Assembly: GCF_002563675.1 (NCBI RefSeq)
Contig: NZ_PDJC01000001.1
Span: 2,604,001-2,668,000, forward strand
Source: Propionicimonas paludicola
Lineage (GTDB): Bacteria > Actinomycetota > Actinomycetes > Propionibacteriales > Propionibacteriaceae
DNA: 64,000 nt
Direction: 5' to 3'
The position numbers and the translations under genes are program-made. Position 1 is the stretch's first letter. Every line of letters starts with the position of its first letter. Shown here piece by piece: positions 43,109 to 52,327 of this stretch. The notes under the pieces are model-generated. The model searched no databases. It was not told where the DNA came from and saw nothing but the letters and a program-made list of their open reading frames with translations.

Positions 43109-43984
43109 ATGGAGGCAAGCGAGTTCGGCAAGGCGCTACGTCGCCAGCGCGAGCAGGTGCGGCCCGAGAGCGTCGGCCTGCCGGTCGGCTCTCGCCGGCG
43201 GGCCGCCGGCTTGCGCCGCGAGGAGGTGGCCGGCCTGGCCGGGATCTCCGTCGACTACCTCACCCGACTGGAGCAGGGACGTGCGACGTCACCCTCACCT
43301 CAGATCGTGGAGGCCTTGGCCCGGGCGCTGCGGCTTGCCGACACCGAACGGGAGCTGCTGTTCACACTGGCCGGGCTCGTCGCACCTGGCCCGGGCTTGA
43401 TCTGCACCCGGATCACAGCCAGCGTCCAGCGCCTGCTGGATCGGCTCGGCAACGTCCCGCTGGTGGTCTACGACGCGGCCTGGAATCTGATCGTCGCCAA
43501 CGCCCCCTACGACGCCCTGATGGGAGCGACCTCCGCCCTGAAAGGCAACGACCGCAACGGCGTGTGGCGCAACCTCGTCGGGCCCGGCTCTCGCGCCGTT
43601 CAGAGCGCCGAGGAGCAGGGCGCGGCCGCCGCCCGCCTGGTGGCCGACCTTCGGCTGACCGCGGCCCGCTATCCGAAGGATCCGGGCCTGCGGCGACTGC
43701 TCGCCGAACTGCGCTCTGCCAGCCCCTTGTTCGTCGAGTTGTGGACGGCCGCAAGCGAGCCACTTCCCCCAGATCCCAGCCGTCACAAGGTGATTCGTCA
43801 CCCGGCCGTGGGCGACATCGCCCTGACCTGCGACACCTTGGTGGTCGCCTCCGATGATCTGCGGATCATGGTCTACACCGCCGAGCCGGGTAGCCCGGAC
43901 GCCGAGCTGCTCGAGCTCGCCATCGTCCTCGGCACCCAGGAGCTGACCGCGCCGGTTGCCGGTCGGTTGCGCGCCGGGGGATGA
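43109..43984 (+). CDS. XRE-family regulator with MmyB-like ligand domain
   Basis: 291-residue DNA-binding protein. N-terminal HTH (ASEFGKALRRQREQV; AAGLRREEVAGLAGISVDY with LTRLEQGR) followed by a C-terminal PAS-like MmyB domain (VPLVVYDAAWNLIVANAPYD; NGVWRNLVGP; WTAASEPLPPDPSRHKVIRH). Such regulators bind fatty-acid-like ligands in the few studied cases. It is divergent from the SDR at 42297, which is its likely target. Confidence 0.92.
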   Translation: MEASEFGKALRRQREQVRPESVGLPVGSRRRAAGLRREEVAGLAGISVDYLTRLEQGRATSPSPQIVEALARALRLADTERELLFTLAGLVAPGPGLICTRITASVQRLLDRLGNVPLVVYDAAWNLIVANAPYDALMGATSALKGNDRNGVWRNLVGPGSRAVQSAEEQGAAAARLVADLRLTAARYPKDPGLRRLLAELRSASPLFVELWTAASEPLPPDPSRHKVIRHPAVGDIALTCDTLVVASDDLRIMVYTAEPGSPDAELLELAIVLGTQELTAPVAGRLRAGG

Positions 43985-44033
43985 TTTCTGGTGCGCCGAC
44001 ACCGGGTCGGACGGGTGAACGGAGGCGGCCGCG

Positions 44034-44885
44034 ATGCAGATCGTCCGTGACGTCGCCGGGGTGCGAGCCGCGATCGCCGAGGCCCGGGCCGCCGCATCGT
44101 CCCCGCTCCGGGTCGGCCTGGTGCCGACGATGGGCGCCTTCCACGAGGGCCACCTGTCGCTGATCCGGGCGGCGCGGACGTCCTGCGACCTGGTCGTGGT
44201 CTGGCTGTTCGTGAATCCCACCCAGTTCAACGACGCCGCCGACCTGACCAGCTATCCGCGCGACGAGGCCCGGGACGCCGAGCTGGCCGCCGCGGGCGGC
44301 GCCGACCTGCTGTTCGCGCCGGACGTGGCCGAGGTCTATCCGGACGGCCACGCCACCACCATCACCGTCTCCGGCATCGCGGACGTCCTGGAGGGCGCGC
44401 ATCGTCCCGGGCACTTCGCCGGTGTGGCCACTGTGGTGGCCAAGATGCTGAACATGGTGCAGCCGAACGTCGCCTTCTTCGGGGCCAAGGACGCCCAGCA
44501 GGTGGCCGTGGTGCGCCGGATGATCACCGACCTGAACCTGCCAGTTGCTCTCGAGGTGTGTCCCACCGTCCGCGAGCCGGACGGCCTGGCGATGAGCAGC
44601 CGCAACGTCCGGCTGAACCCCGATCAGCGCCGTCGCGCGGCCGCGCTGTCCCGCGGGCTGAGTGCGGCCAAAGCCGCCGTTGACCAGGGCGAACGCAGCG
44701 CGACGAGCCTTACTACGATCATCGCGGCCGTACTCGCGGCGGACGGCCTGAGTGCGGAGTACATCGCCGTGGTCGATCCGTCCACCTTCGTTCCGATCGA
44801 CGAGCTGGACGGCCGGGCACTGCTCGCGCTGGCCGTCCCGGTCGGCCCGGTTCGGCTGATCGACAACCTGGAGGTGGCGCCATGA
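44034..44885 (+). CDS. panC: Pantothenate synthetase
   Basis: Joins pantoate and beta-alanine with ATP to give pantothenate. 283 residues; family motifs VGLVPTMGAFHEGHLSLIR (adenylate-binding HIGH-like histidines), VSIFVNP-equivalent VVWLFVNPTQFN, YPRDEARD, GAHRPGHFAGVATVVAKM, FFGAKDAQQVAVVRRM and AMSSRNVRL are all present. The start of panB overlaps the stop (ATGA), so the two are coupled. Confidence 0.96.
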   Translation: MQIVRDVAGVRAAIAEARAAASSPLRVGLVPTMGAFHEGHLSLIRAARTSCDLVVVWLFVNPTQFNDAADLTSYPRDEARDAELAAAGGADLLFAPDVAEVYPDGHATTITVSGIADVLEGAHRPGHFAGVATVVAKMLNMVQPNVAFFGAKDAQQVAVVRRMITDLNLPVALEVCPTVREPDGLAMSSRNVRLNPDQRRRAAALSRGLSAAKAAVDQGERSATSLTTIIAAVLAADGLSAEYIAVVDPSTFVPIDELDGRALLALAVPVGPVRLIDNLEVAP

Positions 44886-45781
44886 GCGCAGCAGGACGTC
44901 CGCAGGCTGCGGCCTCCGAGGAGCGCCCGGTGACCCTGACCGTCCTGGCCGAGCGCAAGGCCGCCGGCGAACCGGTGGTGATGGTGACCGCCTACGACTA
45001 CCCGAGCGCGTTGATCGCCGATCAGGCAGGGGTCGATCTGGTGCTGGTCGGCGACTCGGCGGCCAATGTCGTCCTCGGCTACGACAGCACAATCCCGGTC
45101 AGCGTGGACGAGTTGCTGGTGCTCACCAAGGCCGTCCGTCGCGGCCTGCGCCGGGCGCTACTGGTGGCCGATCTGCCGTTCGGGTCGTATGAGGCCAGCG
45201 ATCTTGAGGCCGTCCACACCGCGCAGCGCTTCGTGAAAGAGGGCGGCGCGGACGCGGTGAAGCTCGAGCGCGGCGGCACCAGCATCGATCGGGCCCGAGC
45301 CATCGTTGCCGCAGGCATCCCGGTGGTCGGCCACCTCGGCCTGACCCCGCAGGCGGCCACCGCGCTGGGTGGCTACCGGGTCCAGGGACGCAGCGCCGAC
45401 CAGGCCGAGCAACTGCTCGCCGATGCGTTGGCCCTGCAGAATGCCGGCTGCTTCGCGATCGTGTTCGAAGCGGTTCCGGCAGCGGTCACCGAGTTGATCA
45501 CATCTCGGCTGGATTGCCTGACCATCGGCATCGGCGCCGGCTCGTCCACCGACGGCCAGGTCCTGGTCTGGCACGACCTGCTCGGGATCACCCAAGGCTC
45601 GCTGGCCAAGTTCGTCCGGACCTTCGCCGACGTGCACACCGAGACTCTGCGCGGGGTCACCGCCTACGCCGACGCCGTCCGCGCCCGCGAGTTCCCGGCC
45701 GCCGAGCACACCTACGCCATCCCCGCCGACGAGCTCGCCGACCTCACCACCCGGCTGGCCCGGCTCACTCGTCCCGCCTAA
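44882..45781 (+). CDS. panB: 3-methyl-2-oxobutanoate hydroxymethyltransferase
   Basis: Makes ketopantoate from 2-oxoisovalerate and methylene-tetrahydrofolate. 299 residues; VMVTAYDYPSALIADQAGVD, VLVGDSAANVVLGYDST (metal-binding Asp), ADLPFGSY, VKLERGG, GHLGLTPQ, FAIVFEAVPA and TIGIGAGSSTDGQVLVWHD are conserved PanB blocks. In the common panB motif the last is IGAGxxxDGQVLV; here intact. A 142-bp tandem duplication begins inside its last 17 codons, leaving a second copy of the C-terminal sequence downstream (45873 on), which is untranslated. Confidence 0.96.
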   Translation: MSAAGRPQAAASEERPVTLTVLAERKAAGEPVVMVTAYDYPSALIADQAGVDLVLVGDSAANVVLGYDSTIPVSVDELLVLTKAVRRGLRRALLVADLPFGSYEASDLEAVHTAQRFVKEGGADAVKLERGGTSIDRARAIVAAGIPVVGHLGLTPQAATALGGYRVQGRSADQAEQLLADALALQNAGCFAIVFEAVPAAVTELITSRLDCLTIGIGAGSSTDGQVLVWHDLLGITQGSLAKFVRTFADVHTETLRGVTAYADAVRAREFPAAEHTYAIPADELADLTTRLARLTRPA

Positions 45782-46003
45782 CCCGGGGACGGTTCCGAAA
45801 CTCGTAGCGCGGCCCGCTGACTAGGGGTTGGTACGAATCGGAACCGTCCCCATTTCGTACCATTTCGTACCCGAGCTGGCCGAGCTCACCACCCGGCTGG
45901 CCCGGCTCACTCGTCCCGCCTAACCCGGGGACGGTTCCGAAACTCGTAGCGCAGCCCGCTGACTAGGGGTTGGTACGAATCGGAACCGTCCCCATTTCGT
46001 ACC
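45731..46003. repeat. 142-bp tandem duplication containing panB 3' end and a REP-like hairpin
   Basis: The sequence from 45731 (panB codons for ELADLTTRLARLTRPA and stop, then a hairpin) is repeated from 45873 with few changes. Each copy carries GGGGACGGTTCCG and its exact reverse complement CGGAACCGTCCCC (45785-45797 with 45839-45851; 45927-45939 with 45981-45993). The hairpins probably end panCB transcripts and those of the convergent gene at 46018. Confidence 0.93.
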
Positions 46004-46017
46004 GGGGGGCCACGGGA

Positions 46018-46950
46018 TCAGTCGGCGGGAACCATCACCTTCAGCGCCAGCGGACGCACTCGCACGGTCATCGTGGTTCGCTCACCGACCGCATCTCCGT
46101 CCAGCTGGGCCAGGATCGGACGGCCCAGCCTGATCCGGACCGAGTCGGCGCGAAGCCGGCGCAGGCTGCGATCTCCGCGGCCGGTGATCAGCTCGCGCAG
46201 CAGTCCGAACCAGCCGGACAGGCCGTGCGGGGCGGCCAGCACCAGGTCGAGCAGCCCGTCGTCCAGCCGGGCGTCCGGCATCAGATCCAGGCCGCCGGGC
46301 AGCTGCCCACAGTTGCCGACCACCACGGTTCGGGCCCGCCGGCTGCCCTCCCGGCGTCCGGGAGCCGTGATGTGCGCGGAGAAGCCCCAGTCGAACAGCC
46401 CACGCACCCCGGACAGCAGGTAGGCCGGCCAGCCGACCGCCTTCTTGATCCGCTCATCGGCCTCGCCGATCATCCGCGCGTCCAGCCCCATCCCGGCGAT
46501 CACCAGGAAGATCTGTTCGGGGTCGTCGTCCCAGGTCACCGCTCCGACATCGACCGGACGAGGCACTCCGGTGAGCGCCACCTGCGCTGCGGCGACTAGG
46601 TCGTCCACCGGCAGCCCCAGGTTGCGGGCCAGCAGGTTCCCGGTGCCGCCCGGCAGAATCCCCAATGGGACCTCGGTCCCGACCAGCCCCGACGCAACCG
46701 CCCGGACGGTGCCGTCGCCACCCAGCGAACAGACCAGCTCCGCCCCTTCGTCCACCGCCTGCCGGGCCTGGCTCTCGCCGGGTTCGTCCTGCGTGGTCTC
46801 GTGCCAGCTCACCGTCCACCCGGCCGCCGCAGCGCCATCCTCCAGAGAGCCCTTGAGCTGCTCAAGGTCGTCGATCTTGACCGGATTCACCACCACGGCC
46901 ACCCGCCTGCGCTGGCCCGGACTAGCCGCGTCCTGCTCGATCGTGGCCAC
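46018..46950 (-). CDS. Diacylglycerol/lipid kinase family protein
   Basis: DAGK-catalytic-domain protein, probably phosphorylating a lipid. GTG 46950 is chosen because GGAGG stands six bases before it; this gives 310 residues starting VATIEQDAASPGQ. An ATG at 47004 would add 18. The nucleotide-binding motif SLGGDGTVRAVASGL, then LGILPGGTGNLLARNLGLP, is the hallmark, with VIAGMGLDARMIGEADE and VVVGNCGQLPGGLDLMPDA later. Divergent from treY-treZ. Alternative: sphingosine-kinase-like YegS type; the sequence does not separate these. Confidence 0.9.
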   Translation of the reverse strand: MATIEQDAASPGQRRRVAVVVNPVKIDDLEQLKGSLEDGAAAAGWTVSWHETTQDEPGESQARQAVDEGAELVCSLGGDGTVRAVASGLVGTEVPLGILPGGTGNLLARNLGLPVDDLVAAAQVALTGVPRPVDVGAVTWDDDPEQIFLVIAGMGLDARMIGEADERIKKAVGWPAYLLSGVRGLFDWGFSAHITAPGRREGSRRARTVVVGNCGQLPGGLDLMPDARLDDGLLDLVLAAPHGLSGWFGLLRELITGRGDRSLRRLRADSVRIRLGRPILAQLDGDAVGERTTMTVRVRPLALKVMVPAD

Positions 46951-47115
46951 CTGCCACCTCCGCTCGGATCGGGCGGTCGCCGCGACCGCTACGTTGAGCA
47001 TCACACGGATGGCCGCGTGATGGCGTCCACACCGGGTACTTCCACGATGATGACGCGCTCAGGTAGCGCGAGCTAGCCTCGAGAGACCGACTCCGATCCA
47101 GAAAGAGAGGTAGGC

Positions 47116-50100
47116 GTGCGGCGCACCCCGACCAGCACCTACCGGCTTCAGATCACCGAGGACTTCGACTTGGTCGCGGCCGCCCGGCACCTGAGCTATC
47201 TGCACGAGTTGGGCGTCGACTGGGTCTATCTCTCCCCGCTGCTGGCCTCCGAGTCGGGCAGCGAACACGGCTACGACGTCTCCGACCATCGGGCCATCGA
47301 TCCCTCCCGCGGACGCGCCTCCGGGCTGGCCGCGCTGTCGTCCGAAGCCCGCCGGCTGGGCATGGGCGTGCTGGTCGACATCGTCCCCAACCACGTCGGC
47401 GTGGCCCGTCCATGGGAGAACGACTGGTGGTGGCAGGTGCTCACTCACGGCCACGAATCCCCTTATGCCTCGGCTTTCGACATCGACTGGGCGGCCGGGG
47501 ACGGCAAGCTGCGACTCCCGGTGATCGGTGACGACGACCTCGGCCCGGACGGACGGATCGAGCACCTGCAGGTGCTCGGCGGCGAGCTGCACTACTACGA
47601 CCAACGCTTCCCGCTGGCGCCGGGCACCACCTTCGGCCCCGACGAGGATCCCAACCTGGTGCACAGTCGCCAGCACTACCAGCTGGTCAGCTGGCGGGAG
47701 GCCGATCGGACGCTCAACTACCGCCGCTTCTTCGCAGTGAACACCCTGGTGGCGATCCGGGTCGAGGATCCGGAGTGGTTCAGCAAGTCCCATGCCGAGA
47801 TCCAGCGCTGGTTCGACGAGGGCCTGATGGACGGGCTGCGGGTCGATCACCCCGACGGCCTGCGCGACCCCGGGCGCTACCTGGAGGATCTGGCCGGGCT
47901 GACCCGGGACAGCTACGTCCTGGTCGAGAAGATCCTCTCGATCACCGACGGCGAGTCCGGACGCCTGGGCCTGGAGAAGCTACCGAACACCTGGGCCACG
48001 GCCGGCACCACCGGCTACGAGGCCATGGCCCTGATCGACCGGGTGCTGGTCGACCCGGCCGGCGAGGCCCCGCTGACCGAGCTCGAGGCCGAGCTGCGCG
48101 GGCACGCCACCGACTGGCCCACCCTGGTGCACGCCAGCAAACTGGCCGTGGCCCAAGGGATCCTGGCTTCCGAGACCCGCCGGATCGCGCGCGAGGTGTG
48201 GGCCACCCTTGAGCCCGAGCAGGCCCCCGAGCTGGACGCCCTGGCCAAGGCCATCGCCGAACTGCTGGCCGACTTCGAGGTGTACCGCTCCTACCTGCCC
48301 GAGGGGCGCGAGTACGTCGATCGGGCCTTCGAGACCGCCCGCCGGCATCGTCCGGACCTGTCGGAGTTGCTGGACGTCCTGGTGCCGATCCTGTCCGACG
48401 GCGCGTCCGCCCCGGCGCAGCGCTTCCAGCAGACCTCGGGCATGGTGATGGCCAAGGGCGTCGAGGACGCGGCCTTCTACCGCTGGGCGCGGCTGACCTC
48501 GCTGAACGAGGTGGGCGGCAACCCGAACCTGTTCTCGGTCGGAGTGGACGACTTCCACGCCCTGATGGCCGCCCGTCAGCAGGACTGGCCGCGTGCGCTG
48601 ACCGCCGGCACCACCCATGACACCAAGCGCGGCGAGGACGTCCGGGCTCGGATCAGCGTGCTGGCCGAGGTTCCGCAGCTGTGGGCCGAGGCTCTCAGCG
48701 AGTTGCTGGCCCTGGTGCCGGTGCCGGACGCCGGGATGGCGAACCTGCTCTGGCAGGCCATCGTGGGCGCCTGGCCGGCCAGCCGGGAACGCCTACGTGA
48801 CTACGCCGAAAAGGCGATGCGGGAGGCCGGAGAGCACACCCGATGGACGGCGCCGGACGCCGGCTACGAGCGGGCCCTGGAGGCCTGCGTGCACGCCTGC
48901 TTCGACGATCCGCGGGTGGCCGCGGTGCTGGAGCGGGTGCTGGCCGTGGTGGCCGGCCCCGGACGCAGCAACTCGCTGTCCGCCAAGTTGCTGACCCTGA
49001 CCGTCCCCGGCGTCCCGGACCTCTACCAGGGCAGCGAGCTGTGGGAGCAGAGCCTGGTCGACCCGGACAACCGGCGTCCGGTCGATTTCGCGGCCCGAGC
49101 CGAGCTGCTGCGCCGGGTCCGCACCGGCGCCCGTCCGCCACTGAGCACCGGGATCACCGACGACGGGGCGGCCAAGCTGCTGCTGTGCCACCAGCTGCTG
49201 ACCCTGCGCCGGGACCGTCCCGAGCTGTTCGCCGAGTACACCCCGCTGGCCGCCCAAGGTCCGGCCGCCGCACATCTGGTGGCCTTCGACCGGGGCGGGG
49301 TGATCGCCGTGGCCACCCGGCTGCCGGTGGGCCTGGCTGCGGCCGGCGGCTGGCGGGATACGTCCCTGCCGCTGCCCGAGGGACGCTGGCGGGACCTGAT
49401 CTCCGGACGCCTGGTCGAGCGCGACCCGGCCGGTGCGGTGCCACTGGCCGACCTGCTGGCCCAGTACCCGGTGGCCGCCCTGGTCCGCGAGGAGCGTCGG
49501 GCCGGCGAACGAGGACGCTTCGACGTCTGGGCGCCGCTGCCGCACCGCATCCGGCTGGTCACCGACGAGCGGGTGGTGGCCATGCAGCGCGGCGCCGACG
49601 GCTGGTGGACTCCGGCCGAGCCGGAGCCGCTGGGCCGCGTCGACTACGGCTACCTGCTCGACGACGATCCCACGGTGCTGCCCGATCCGCGCAGCCGCTG
49701 GCTGCCGCACGGCGTCCATGGACGCTCCCGCACCTTCGACCCGGACGGCTTCGCCTGGCACGACCAGGCCTGGACCGGACGCCAGCTGGCCGGCTCCGTC
49801 CTCTACGAGCTACACCTGGGCACCTTCACCCCCGAGGGCACCTTGGATGCGGCCATCGCCAAACTGCCGCACCTGGTCGAGTTGGGCGTCGACTTCGTCG
49901 AGCTGATGCCGGTCAACGCCTTCAACGGCGACCGCGGCTGGGGCTACGACGGGGTGGCCTGGTTCGCCGTCCACGAGCCCTACGGCGGCCCGGACGCCTA
50001 TCGCCGCTTCGTCGACGCCGCGCACGGCCTGGGCCTGGCCGTGATCCAGGACGTCGTCTACAACCACCTGGGACCCAGCGGCAACTACCTGCCCCGGTTC

Positions 50101-51261
50101 GGCCCCTACCTCGGTGCCGGGGACGACGCCGAAAGCGGCTGGGGCACCCGGGTGAACCTGGACGGCCCGGGCAGCGACGAGGTGCGCCGATACCTGGCCG
50201 ACAACCTGCGGCACTGGTTCGTCGACATGCACGTGGACGCCCTACGCCTGGACGCCGTGCACGCGCTGATCGACAACTCGCCGACCCACATCCTCACCGA
50301 GCTGGCCGCAGTGGCGGCCGACTTGTCGGTGCATCTGCGTCGCCCGCTGACGCTGATCGCCGAGTCCGACCAGAACGATCCGCGACTGACCGCTCCGGCC
50401 AGCTCCGGCGGGCTGGGCATCGACGCGCAGTGGAGCGACGACTTCCACCACGCCCTGCATGTGGCGCTGACCGGGGAGACCGACGGCTACTACGCCGACT
50501 TCGAACCGCTGTCGGCGCTGGCCAAGGTCTGTGAGCAGGGCTTCTTCCACGACGGCACCTGGTCGAGTTTCCGCGGACGCCACCACGGCGCGCCGCTGGA
50601 TCGGGCCCACCAGGCCGCCTGGCGGCTGGTCGGCTACAGCGCCAACCATGACCAGGTCGGCAACCGGGCCGCGGGCGACCGTCCGTCCGCCCACCTCGAT
50701 GTCGACCAGCTGGCCTGCGCCGCCCTACTGACCCTGACCAGCGGCTTCACTCCGCTGATCTTCGCCGGTGAGGAGTGGGCGGCCCGCACCCCGTTCCCGT
50801 TCTTCGCCGGTCACCCCGAATCCGAGCTGGCCGCCGCGGTCAGCGCCGGCCGGCTGGCCGAGTTCGATCGGATGAACTGGGATCACGACGCCGTCCCCGA
50901 CCCGATGGCCATCGAGACCTTCGAGGCAGCGAAGCTGAACTGGGACGAGCGCGAGGACGGCGACCACCGGCGGCTGTTCGGGGCCTATCGCGAGCTGATC
51001 ACCTTGCGCCGGCAGTACGCCGAGCTGACCAACCCGTCCCTGCTGCGCACCAGCTGCGAGTTCGACGAGCAGTCCCGCTGGTTCCTGCTGCGCCGCGGCG
51101 GCCTGGTGGTGGCCATCAACTTCAGCGACTACCAGAACCCGATCGAGCTCGGTGGGTCCTACCAGTTGCGCTGGACGACCCCGGCCGGGGCCCGGCTGGG
51201 CGGCTCGGAGATCCTGCTCCCGCCGCACGCCGGCGCCCTGCTGCTCCCCCTCCAGCCCTGA
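47116..51261 (+). CDS. treY: Fusion of maltooligosyltrehalose synthase (TreY) and trehalohydrolase (TreZ)
   Basis: 1381-residue bifunctional protein from GTG 47116 with AGAGAGG upstream. Residues 1-~790 are TreY, which turns the reducing-end linkage of a maltooligosaccharide into trehalose: TPTSTYRLQITEDFDL, DIVPNHVG, MDGLRVDHPDGLRDP (catalytic Asp ~240) and VEKIL (Glu). Residues ~796-1381 are TreZ, which releases trehalose: RGRFDVWAPLPHRIRLV, VDFVELMPVNAFNGDRGWGY, VVYNHLGPSGNYLPRF, DALRLDAVHALID, LIAESDQND and NHDQVGNRAAGDR. Consecutive steps in one chain should favour direct use of the intermediate. The debranching partner treX is not in the window. Confidence 0.95.
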   Translation: MRRTPTSTYRLQITEDFDLVAAARHLSYLHELGVDWVYLSPLLASESGSEHGYDVSDHRAIDPSRGRASGLAALSSEARRLGMGVLVDIVPNHVGVARPWENDWWWQVLTHGHESPYASAFDIDWAAGDGKLRLPVIGDDDLGPDGRIEHLQVLGGELHYYDQRFPLAPGTTFGPDEDPNLVHSRQHYQLVSWREADRTLNYRRFFAVNTLVAIRVEDPEWFSKSHAEIQRWFDEGLMDGLRVDHPDGLRDPGRYLEDLAGLTRDSYVLVEKILSITDGESGRLGLEKLPNTWATAGTTGYEAMALIDRVLVDPAGEAPLTELEAELRGHATDWPTLVHASKLAVAQGILASETRRIAREVWATLEPEQAPELDALAKAIAELLADFEVYRSYLPEGREYVDRAFETARRHRPDLSELLDVLVPILSDGASAPAQRFQQTSGMVMAKGVEDAAFYRWARLTSLNEVGGNPNLFSVGVDDFHALMAARQQDWPRALTAGTTHDTKRGEDVRARISVLAEVPQLWAEALSELLALVPVPDAGMANLLWQAIVGAWPASRERLRDYAEKAMREAGEHTRWTAPDAGYERALEACVHACFDDPRVAAVLERVLAVVAGPGRSNSLSAKLLTLTVPGVPDLYQGSELWEQSLVDPDNRRPVDFAARAELLRRVRTGARPPLSTGITDDGAAKLLLCHQLLTLRRDRPELFAEYTPLAAQGPAAAHLVAFDRGGVIAVATRLPVGLAAAGGWRDTSLPLPEGRWRDLISGRLVERDPAGAVPLADLLAQYPVAALVREERRAGERGRFDVWAPLPHRIRLVTDERVVAMQRGADGWWTPAEPEPLGRVDYGYLLDDDPTVLPDPRSRWLPHGVHGRSRTFDPDGFAWHDQAWTGRQLAGSVLYELHLGTFTPEGTLDAAIAKLPHLVELGVDFVELMPVNAFNGDRGWGYDGVAWFAVHEPYGGPDAYRRFVDAAHGLGLAVIQDVVYNHLGPSGNYLPRFGPYLGAGDDAESGWGTRVNLDGPGSDEVRRYLADNLRHWFVDMHVDALRLDAVHALIDNSPTHILTELAAVAADLSVHLRRPLTLIAESDQNDPRLTAPASSGGLGIDAQWSDDFHHALHVALTGETDGYYADFEPLSALAKVCEQGFFHDGTWSSFRGRHHGAPLDRAHQAAWRLVGYSANHDQVGNRAAGDRPSAHLDVDQLACAALLTLTSGFTPLIFAGEEWAARTPFPFFAGHPESELAAAVSAGRLAEFDRMNWDHDAVPDPMAIETFEAAKLNWDEREDGDHRRLFGAYRELITLRRQYAELTNPSLLRTSCEFDEQSRWFLLRRGGLVVAINFSDYQNPIELGGSYQLRWTTPAGARLGGSEILLPPHAGALLLPLQP

Positions 51262-51265
51262 CCCC

Positions 51266-51291
51266 GGGGACGGTTTTCCACCACCGTCCCC
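51266..51291 (+). terminator. Hairpin terminator after treY-treZ
   Basis: GGGGACGGT (51266-51274) pairs exactly with ACCGTCCCC (51283-51291) across an 8-base loop, five bases after the treY-treZ stop. The arm sequence is the same GGGGACGG family as the hairpins at 41704 and 45785. Confidence 0.85.
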
Positions 51292-51412
51292 CTTGCCAAC
51301 CCAACGTGCGGGGACAGACCCCCAAACATTCCACCCACGCCACCGAACTTCTGCGGCGAGGGGGTGTAACAGCGGCGTCCGACCGCGCGTTTACCCAGTT
51401 GGAAAGGTGGTC

Positions 51413-52186
51413 ATGGGCATCGACAAAGAGCAGGAGAACCGGCTGATCTCGCGAGAGCGGCCGGTTGATGACCCGACCTGGGGGGAGGTCTCCGCCTTCC
51501 TGGAAGCCGTGGAGTCGGCCTACGCCGACGTTCCCACTGCGCAGTACGAGGCGACCATCGTGGCCGCCGTCTCGCATGAGGCGCGCTCGCTCAGGAACGC
51601 ACCCCAGACCAACAGGAGGACCCGCATGAAGGACCTGTTCACGTTCAAGACCCACCGCCTACTGATCGGCTCGGTGATCGCGGCTGTCGTCGCCCTCACC
51701 GCAGGCGTCGGAGTGGCCGCCGCCACCGGAACCGGCCCATTGGCTCACTTGGTGCCCGCCGCACCCGAGACCATGGCCCCGTCGGTCGAGACGACCCCGA
51801 CCGAAGACCCCACTCCGACCGAGGAGCCGACCGCCAGCTCGTCCGCCGACGACGAGAGCGACGACCAGTCCGAGGCCGAGGACGAGTCCGGCGACGACAG
51901 CTCCCCCACCCCGAGCGCCACTCCCACCTCGCATCGCGAGGATGACGACGCCGAAGCCGACGAGACCGACGACGACGGCGACCATCACACCAAGGCCGGC
52001 CGCAGCCACGACTCCGACGACCAGGAGGCCGATGACGAGTCGGACGGTTCCAGTGACGACTCCAGCGACGAGCCCGACGACCAGGAGAGCGCCGGCAGCA
52101 GCCACGACCAGAGCGGTGACAACTCCGGCAACAACTCCGACAACAACTCCGGCGAAGACTCCGGTGACGATCACTCCGAAGACTGA
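51413..52186 (+). CDS. Single-pass membrane protein with acidic outer tail, probable anti-sigma partner
   Basis: 257-residue protein with no named family. Residues 1-~75 are soluble and charged (MGIDKEQENRLISRERP, DDPTWGEVSAFLEAVESAY). One membrane helix follows (LLIGSVIAAVVALTAGVGVA, ~residues 83-103). The remaining ~150 residues are Asp/Glu/Ser/Thr/Pro-rich, ending in an almost pure D-S-N-E tract, predicted to lie outside and be disordered. Such a layout plus the ECF sigma gene just downstream suggests an anti-sigma or signalling role, but there is no zinc-binding anti-sigma motif (H-x3-C-x2-C). Gene order is sensor before sigma, and a terminator separates them. Start ATG 51413 follows GGAAAGGTGG. 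Confidence 0.7.
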   Translation: MGIDKEQENRLISRERPVDDPTWGEVSAFLEAVESAYADVPTAQYEATIVAAVSHEARSLRNAPQTNRRTRMKDLFTFKTHRLLIGSVIAAVVALTAGVGVAAATGTGPLAHLVPAAPETMAPSVETTPTEDPTPTEEPTASSSADDESDDQSEAEDESGDDSSPTPSATPTSHREDDDAEADETDDDGDHHTKAGRSHDSDDQEADDESDGSSDDSSDEPDDQESAGSSHDQSGDNSGNNSDNNSGEDSGDDHSED

Positions 52187-52209
52187 TCCCCTGGCTGATG
52201 GTGGACGTA

Positions 52210-52243
52210 GTGCTGACCCGGTGACCGCCGCCCGGGTCAGCAC
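52210..52243 (+). terminator. Rho-independent terminator
   Basis: GTGCTGACCCGG (52210-52221) and its exact reverse complement (52232-52243), 10-base loop, followed by TTCTCTC. It would end the transcript of the acidic-tail gene before the sigma gene. Confidence 0.9.
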
Positions 52244-52273
52244 TTCTCTCCGCCTCGCGCAGGCATCCGTGCA

Positions 52274-52291
52274 GGTACCCGCACGGGTACC
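52274..52291. promoter_or_regulatory. 18-bp dyad upstream of the ECF sigma gene
   Basis: GGTACCCG-ca-CGGGTACC is a perfect inverted repeat ending 36 bases before the sigma start codon, placed where a regulator could bind. It could also be a leader hairpin. No protein can be assigned. Confidence 0.5.
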
Positions 52292-52327
52292 TTCCTCCCG
52301 CCGCTCCTAGCCGAGACCATCTGCGTC

